A stretch of 9,140 nt of DNA from an uncultured Bacilli bacterium (GTDB taxonomy: Bacteria > Bacillota_I > Bacilli_A > RF39 > UBA660). Location of the stretch: assembly GCA_944363895.1 (NCBI GenBank), contig CALVVP010000050.1:1-9140 (forward strand). Reading direction: 5' to 3'. Both the position numbers and the translations under genes were made by a program. Below, in pieces: positions 5,264 through 9,140 of this stretch. The notes below the pieces were generated by a model. The model was given only the letters and a program-made list of their open reading frames with translations. It was not told the DNA's origin and searched no databases. Every line of letters starts with the position of its first letter. The stretch's first letter is position 1.

Positions 5264-8074
5264 TTATTTTAAATAAGGTTTTAAAAATTGTCCGGTATAA
5301 CTTTCTTTAACTTTAACTATCTCTTCTGGTGTTCCACAAGCAACGACATTACCACCTTCATCGCCACCTTCGGGACCTAAATCGATAATATAATCAGCTA
5401 CTTTAATAATATCCAAATTATGTTCAATTACTAAAACAGTATCACCATTATCGACAATTTTTTGTAAAATTGACAATAATTTTTTTATGTCGTAACTATG
5501 TAAACCAGTACTTGGTTCATCTAAAATAAATAAACTTTTTCCGGTTGGCTTTTTTTGTAATTCTTTAGCTAATTTAACTCTGGCCGCTTCACCACCAGAT
5601 AGGGTGGGAGCACTTTGACCTAATTTAATATAAGATAAACCGACATCCATTAACATTTGTAATTTACTTTTAACTTTGGGAACATTAGCAAAGAATTCAA
5701 TGGCTTCTTCGACACGCATTTCTAAAACATCATAGATACTTTTACCTTTATATTTAATTTGTAAAGTTTCTTGATTATATCTTGTTCCATGACATACTTC
5801 ACAAGGAACATAAACATCTGGTAAAAAATGCATTTCGATTTTTTTTACACCATCACCCCAACAAGCTTCACACCTACCACCTTTAACATTAAATGAAAAT
5901 CTTCCTTTATCATAACCTTTGATTTTAGCTTCTTTAGTAGTAGCGAATACTTCTCTTATATCATCAAAAACCCCAGTATAAGTAGCGGGATTTGATCTTG
6001 GCGTACGACCGATAGGAGCTTGCGAGATATCAATAACTTTATCGATATTTTCTAATCCTTTAATTTGTTTATATAAACCTGGTTTTTCTTTAAATTTGTA
6101 TAAATTACTAGCTACAGCTTTATATAAAATTTCATTAATTAAAGTCGACTTCCCACTACCTGAAACACCAGTTACACAAGTAAAAGTATTCAAAGGTATT
6201 TTAACATTAATATTTTTTAAATTATTCTCTTTAGCGCCAATAATTTCTAATTTTTTACCATTTCCTTTTCTTCTTTTAGTAGGTACTTCTATTTTATCAA
6301 GGCCTGATAAAAACCTTCCAGTGATACTATTTTTATTAGCCATTACTTCTTGCGGTGTTCCACAAGCTACTACTTCCCCACCGTGTAAGCCGGCAAGTGG
6401 CCCAATATCCACTAAATAATCACTAGCTAACATTGTATCAGTATCATGTTCGACAACAATTAAAGTATTCCCTAAATCACGCATTTCTAATAACGAATTG
6501 ATTAAACGATTATTATCTCTTTGATGTAAACCGATACTTGGTTCATCTAAAACATATAAAACACCAGTTAACCTTGAACCAATTTGCGTAGCTAATCTAA
6601 TTCTTCCAGCTTCACCACCGGATAATGTCCCAGCACTTCTATTTAAAGTCAAATATTCTAATCCGACATTAATTAAAAAGGAAAGACGCGCTAATATTTC
6701 TTTAATAATTAATTCGGAAATACTTTGTTGTTCTTTAGTTAGTTTTAAATTAGCTAAAAAATCTCTTAATTCTTTAATACTTAATTTAGTTACTTCATAA
6801 ATATTTTTTTTGTTGATTAAAACAGCTAAAACAGAATCATCTAATCTCGCCCCTTTACAAGTAGGACATATCGATTCGGTCATATAGTTTTCAATCCATT
6901 CTCTTATCCAATTACTTTTAGTTTCCATATATCTTCTTTCTAAGTTAGTAATTACACCTTCATAATAATCTTTACTATTACGGGTATTACCGTTTTTAGA
7001 AGTATATTTAAATTCAATGATATCTTTAGAACCATATAAAATAATATCTAATTTTTGACGGTCTAATTTTTTAATTGGTAGATTGAGATCGATATCATAA
7101 TATTTAGCTAAAGTGTCAATTTGGGTTCTTGAAGTATTATCGTCGTCTAAATTTAAAGAAACGATTGCTCCTTCATTAATACTTAAATCTTTATTAGGAA
7201 TAATTAAATCTTCGTCGATTTTAAGTTTGATTCCTAAACCTTTACAATCATCGCATGCTCCATATGGTGAATTAAAACTAAACATTCTTGGTTCTAGTTC
7301 TGGTAGGGAAAAATCACATTTTGGACAAGCATAATTCTCACTCATGATAATTTCATCTTGACCGATGACATCAATTACGACTTTACCTTTACTTAATTTA
7401 GCTGCAAGTTCAATAGATTCATATAATCTACTTCTTATTTCATCTTTAATTATTAAACGGTCAATTACGACTTTAATAAAATGTTTTTTATTTTTTTCTA
7501 ATGTTATTTCTTCACTTAATTCATATTCGTTATCATCGACAATAATTCTAACATAACCATCTTTTTTTAATTTTTCTAATAAATCTTTATGGGTTCCTTT
7601 TTCCCCATAAACAACTGGACTTAAAACTCTAATTTTAGTTCCTACTTCTAAATTCATAATTTGATTAGTCATCTCTTCAATACTTTGACTAGTAATTGGT
7701 TCTTGATGAATCGGGCAATAAGGAATACCAATTCTGGCATATAATAATCTTAAATAATCATATATTTCGGTAATAGTTCCAACTGTACTGCGGGGATTTT
7801 TATTAGTTGTTTTTTGATCGATACTAATCGATGGACTTAAGCCTTCGATACTATCGACATCGGGTTTATCGGTTCCCCCTAAAAATTGTCTAGCATAAGC
7901 TGATAGACTTTCAACATATCTTCTTTGGCCTTCGGCATAAATAGTATCGAAAGCTAAACTACTTTTCCCACTACCTGATACTCCGGTCATAACGATTAAT
8001 TTATTTTTAGGAAGTTCAATATTGATATTTTTTAAATTATTTTCTCTTGCGCCTTTAATAATTATTTTATCCAT
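5264..8074 (-). CDS. uvrA: Excinuclease ABC subunit A (UvrA)
   Basis: UvrA is the cytoplasmic ABC-type ATPase that finds bulky DNA lesions and loads UvrB in nucleotide excision repair. All domains are present, numbered from the upstream ATG at 8080: Walker A 33-41; UvrB-binding and insertion region about 120-400; Cys pairs CPKC 252-255, CDDC 276-279 and CPTC 405-408; first signature 486-493; LDEPS 511-515; second Walker A 638-646; the C-terminal zinc module CEAC 737-740 and CEVC 760-763; second signature 827-834; LDEPST 853-858; IEHN 885-888. I prefer the ATG at 8074 (936 aa, MDKIIIKGAR) because GAGGT (8086-8082) is correctly spaced for it and too close to the ATG at 8080. Oddity: both LSGGEAQR signatures have lost the Gln (LSGGEAGR, LSGGEAAR). 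uvrB is not adjacent. Confidence 0.98.
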   Translation of the reverse strand: MDKIIIKGARENNLKNINIELPKNKLIVMTGVSGSGKSSLAFDTIYAEGQRRYVESLSAYARQFLGGTDKPDVDSIEGLSPSISIDQKTTNKNPRSTVGTITEIYDYLRLLYARIGIPYCPIHQEPITSQSIEEMTNQIMNLEVGTKIRVLSPVVYGEKGTHKDLLEKLKKDGYVRIIVDDNEYELSEEITLEKNKKHFIKVVIDRLIIKDEIRSRLYESIELAAKLSKGKVVIDVIGQDEIIMSENYACPKCDFSLPELEPRMFSFNSPYGACDDCKGLGIKLKIDEDLIIPNKDLSINEGAIVSLNLDDDNTSRTQIDTLAKYYDIDLNLPIKKLDRQKLDIILYGSKDIIEFKYTSKNGNTRNSKDYYEGVITNLERRYMETKSNWIREWIENYMTESICPTCKGARLDDSVLAVLINKKNIYEVTKLSIKELRDFLANLKLTKEQQSISELIIKEILARLSFLINVGLEYLTLNRSAGTLSGGEAGRIRLATQIGSRLTGVLYVLDEPSIGLHQRDNNRLINSLLEMRDLGNTLIVVEHDTDTMLASDYLVDIGPLAGLHGGEVVACGTPQEVMANKNSITGRFLSGLDKIEVPTKRRKGNGKKLEIIGAKENNLKNINVKIPLNTFTCVTGVSGSGKSTLINEILYKAVASNLYKFKEKPGLYKQIKGLENIDKVIDISQAPIGRTPRSNPATYTGVFDDIREVFATTKEAKIKGYDKGRFSFNVKGGRCEACWGDGVKKIEMHFLPDVYVPCEVCHGTRYNQETLQIKYKGKSIYDVLEMRVEEAIEFFANVPKVKSKLQMLMDVGLSYIKLGQSAPTLSGGEAARVKLAKELQKKPTGKSLFILDEPSTGLHSYDIKKLLSILQKIVDNGDTVLVIEHNLDIIKVADYIIDLGPEGGDEGGNVVACGTPEEIVKVKESYTGQFLKPYLK

Positions 8075-8099
8075 AAACATTACCTCACAAACATTAAAT

Positions 8100-8127
8100 A
8101 TTATATCATATTTTAATCTTTAAACAA
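8100..8127 (-). promoter_or_regulatory. Sigma-A-like promoter of uvrA
   Basis: On the minus strand a perfect TATAAT (8105-8100) is preceded after 16 bp by TTGTTT (8127-8122). The predicted start is about 20 nt before the ATG. No SOS box of the GAAC-N4-GTTC type is visible here, so there is no sequence evidence for LexA control. Confidence 0.65.
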
Positions 8128-8159
8128 TTTGAAAATAAATATTTTTAAATTAATCGATT

Positions 8160-8186
8160 AAAAAACGAACTTTTTTTAGTTCGTTT
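8160..8186 (-). terminator. Intrinsic terminator of the arylsulfotransferase gene
   Basis: On the minus strand AAACGAACT (8186-8178), a 6-nt A loop and AGTTCGTTT (8171-8163) form a perfect 9-bp stem with T-run to 8160. It overlaps the stop codon of the gene (8187-8185) and separates it from the uvrA promoter. Confidence 0.85.
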
Positions 8187-9140
8187 AAAATTCGACATAT
8201 TTTAAAGTGTTATAAAGAGTACCATCTATTTTAACATAAATCGAATATTTACCACTTAATCCTTCAGCATTAATATATTTATTGGTATTAAGACCAAATT
8301 CATTTTCTTCTTCGGTAAATATATCGACACATAAAGCCGTATATGGTTTTTTACTGATTCGCCATTCATAAGTATTAGCTATCATATTTTGATATAAGAT
8401 TATTTCGACATCAGTTCCTCTTTTAAAAGTACCATTAATTACTAAACGGTCATCCTCTTTGGTAAAAGTAAGGTTGTGATTATTATATTCTTCATTTGGC
8501 TCTTTAGCATTTAAAATTAAAGAAATACTTTGCTCAGATTCTGTCTTTCCTAATGAACCAATCTTAGTAGCTTTTCCTAATACCAATTGTTCATTAGCGA
8601 CATATAAATCCATCTTTTCAACACGGTAGTTATTAGTTGGTAGTTCAATTTCAAAAATAATTTCATCATTTAATAATTCGGTGGTGATACTTTTTAATTC
8701 ATCAGCACCGGCTAATCCTGCAGGTTGATTTAATACTTCGCCATCTTTATAAGCGATACCACCTGAATGAACGATATAATGATTAGCCTCTAAATAATCG
8801 ACATCCGAAATATATGGTGAATAATAATCACTACCTCTTTCTTTTCCATATTGCCATACTTGTTCGATAGTCATATTATCTGTATCAATTTTATACATGA
8901 TACCTCTAGTGTAACTTTCATTTGCCGGAACATATTCTTCTTTTATTTTGGATTTATTGTTCCCGTTGTCTAAAATAAAGACATAGCCTTCTGGGGTAAT
9001 CATGGCAGCGTGTTGACTCCATTGCCATTCAAAATCATCGCCAATTGGGGTAAAGAAGTATTTTTGGTATTCTTCGCTCCAATTAGTTGAATCGCCAATT
9101 ATCCAATTTAACTCACCAGTTTCATAATCGATATTAATAA
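8185..9140 (-). CDS. Arylsulfate sulfotransferase (AssT family), 5' end beyond window
   Basis: The frame stays open from the stop at 8187-8185 to the right edge (first whole codon at 9138), giving about 317 C-terminal residues. The internal ATG at 9003 is not the start. Upstream of it the frame reads DYETGELNWIIGD, then TPIGDDFEWQWSQHAA. After that come FILDNGNN, then VWQYGKERGSDYYSPYISDV and YIVHSGG. These are typical of the AssT beta-propeller (arylsulfotransferase, PF05935-type), which moves sulfate between phenolic compounds outside the cytoplasm. The His in QHAA, and His75 or His79 near YIVHSGG (counted from 9003), are candidate active-site residues; I have not aligned them. The last 100 or so residues form a beta-rich C-terminal domain. 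The missing N-terminus should show a signal peptide or anchor. Substrate unknown. Confidence 0.88.
   Translation of the reverse strand, partial: INIDYETGELNWIIGDSTNWSEEYQKYFFTPIGDDFEWQWSQHAAMITPEGYVFILDNGNNKSKIKEEYVPANESYTRGIMYKIDTDNMTIEQVWQYGKERGSDYYSPYISDVDYLEANHYIVHSGGIAYKDGEVLNQPAGLAGADELKSITTELLNDEIIFEIELPTNNYRVEKMDLYVANEQLVLGKATKIGSLGKTESEQSISLILNAKEPNEEYNNHNLTFTKEDDRLVINGTFKRGTDVEIILYQNMIANTYEWRISKKPYTALCVDIFTEEENEFGLNTNKYINAEGLSGKYSIYVKIDGTLYNTLKYVEF

Noticed and set aside
6096..7556. Three plus-strand open frames antisense to uvrA
   Set aside because: All lie fully within uvrA, with low-complexity hydrophobic translations and no ribosome sites.
8163..8186. GAAC...GTTC inverted repeat upstream of uvrA, resembling a LexA/DinR SOS box
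   Set aside because: The half-sites are 8 bases apart instead of 4, and the repeat is the terminator stem of the upstream gene with a T-run.
8185..9003. Treating the ATG at 9003 as the start of the sulfotransferase gene
   Set aside because: The frame stays open to the window edge, and the upstream codons encode conserved AssT sequence (QHAA and ETGELNW), so the ATG is internal.

Overview
The window is very AT-rich. Every protein gene lies on the minus strand, and they are closely packed with intrinsic terminators and good Shine-Dalgarno sites. TGA is used as a stop (spoVAD) and Trp is TGG, so the standard bacterial code applies, not the Mycoplasma code. A spoIIAA-sigma-spoVA block, a classical uvrA and a tRNA with encoded CCA point to a low-GC endospore-forming member of the Bacillota. 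An uncultured, genome-reduced Bacilli lineage (RF39/Erysipelotrichia-like) is my inference; nothing here fixes the genus.

Layout in the direction of transcription, from high to low coordinates. (1) 9140-8185: 3' part of an arylsulfate sulfotransferase (AssT) gene, cut by the window edge and ending in a terminator hairpin. (2) 8074-5264: uvrA, with its own sigma-A-like promoter and a strong terminator. (3) 5132-3243: an unrecognised surface protein (signal peptide, beta-rich head, Ig-like module, long coiled-coil stalk, C-terminal membrane anchor). (4) 3183-2168: spoIIAA and a short SigF/SigG-type sigma gene, directly adjacent. (5) 2110-332: spoVAC-spoVAD-spoVAE, tightly coupled. (6) 250-160: tRNA-Ser(GCU) with promoter and terminator. 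Bases 1-120 are AT-rich and I see no supported feature there.

The most interesting region is 2110-3183. In the Bacillus/Clostridium order spoIIAA-spoIIAB-sigF, the anti-sigma kinase gene spoIIAB lies in the middle. Here only 11 bp separate spoIIAA from the sigma gene, and no spoIIAB is present. The SpoIIAA protein has also lost the serine that SpoIIAB phosphorylates: the DSSG motif reads DCYG. The sigma factor is short at its N-terminus. Between it and spoVAC lie a perfect hairpin terminator and then a consensus-quality sigma-G-type promoter (GTATA-17-CATAATA). This suggests a spore programme in which the phosphorylation-based partner switch has been dismantled or rewired, while DPA loading by SpoVA stays a separate late forespore unit.

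Functionally, SpoVAC, SpoVAD and SpoVAE would move dipicolinic acid across the forespore inner membrane. The sigma factor and SpoIIAA would control forespore transcription. UvrA does nucleotide excision repair. AssT and the coiled-coil protein belong to the cell surface.
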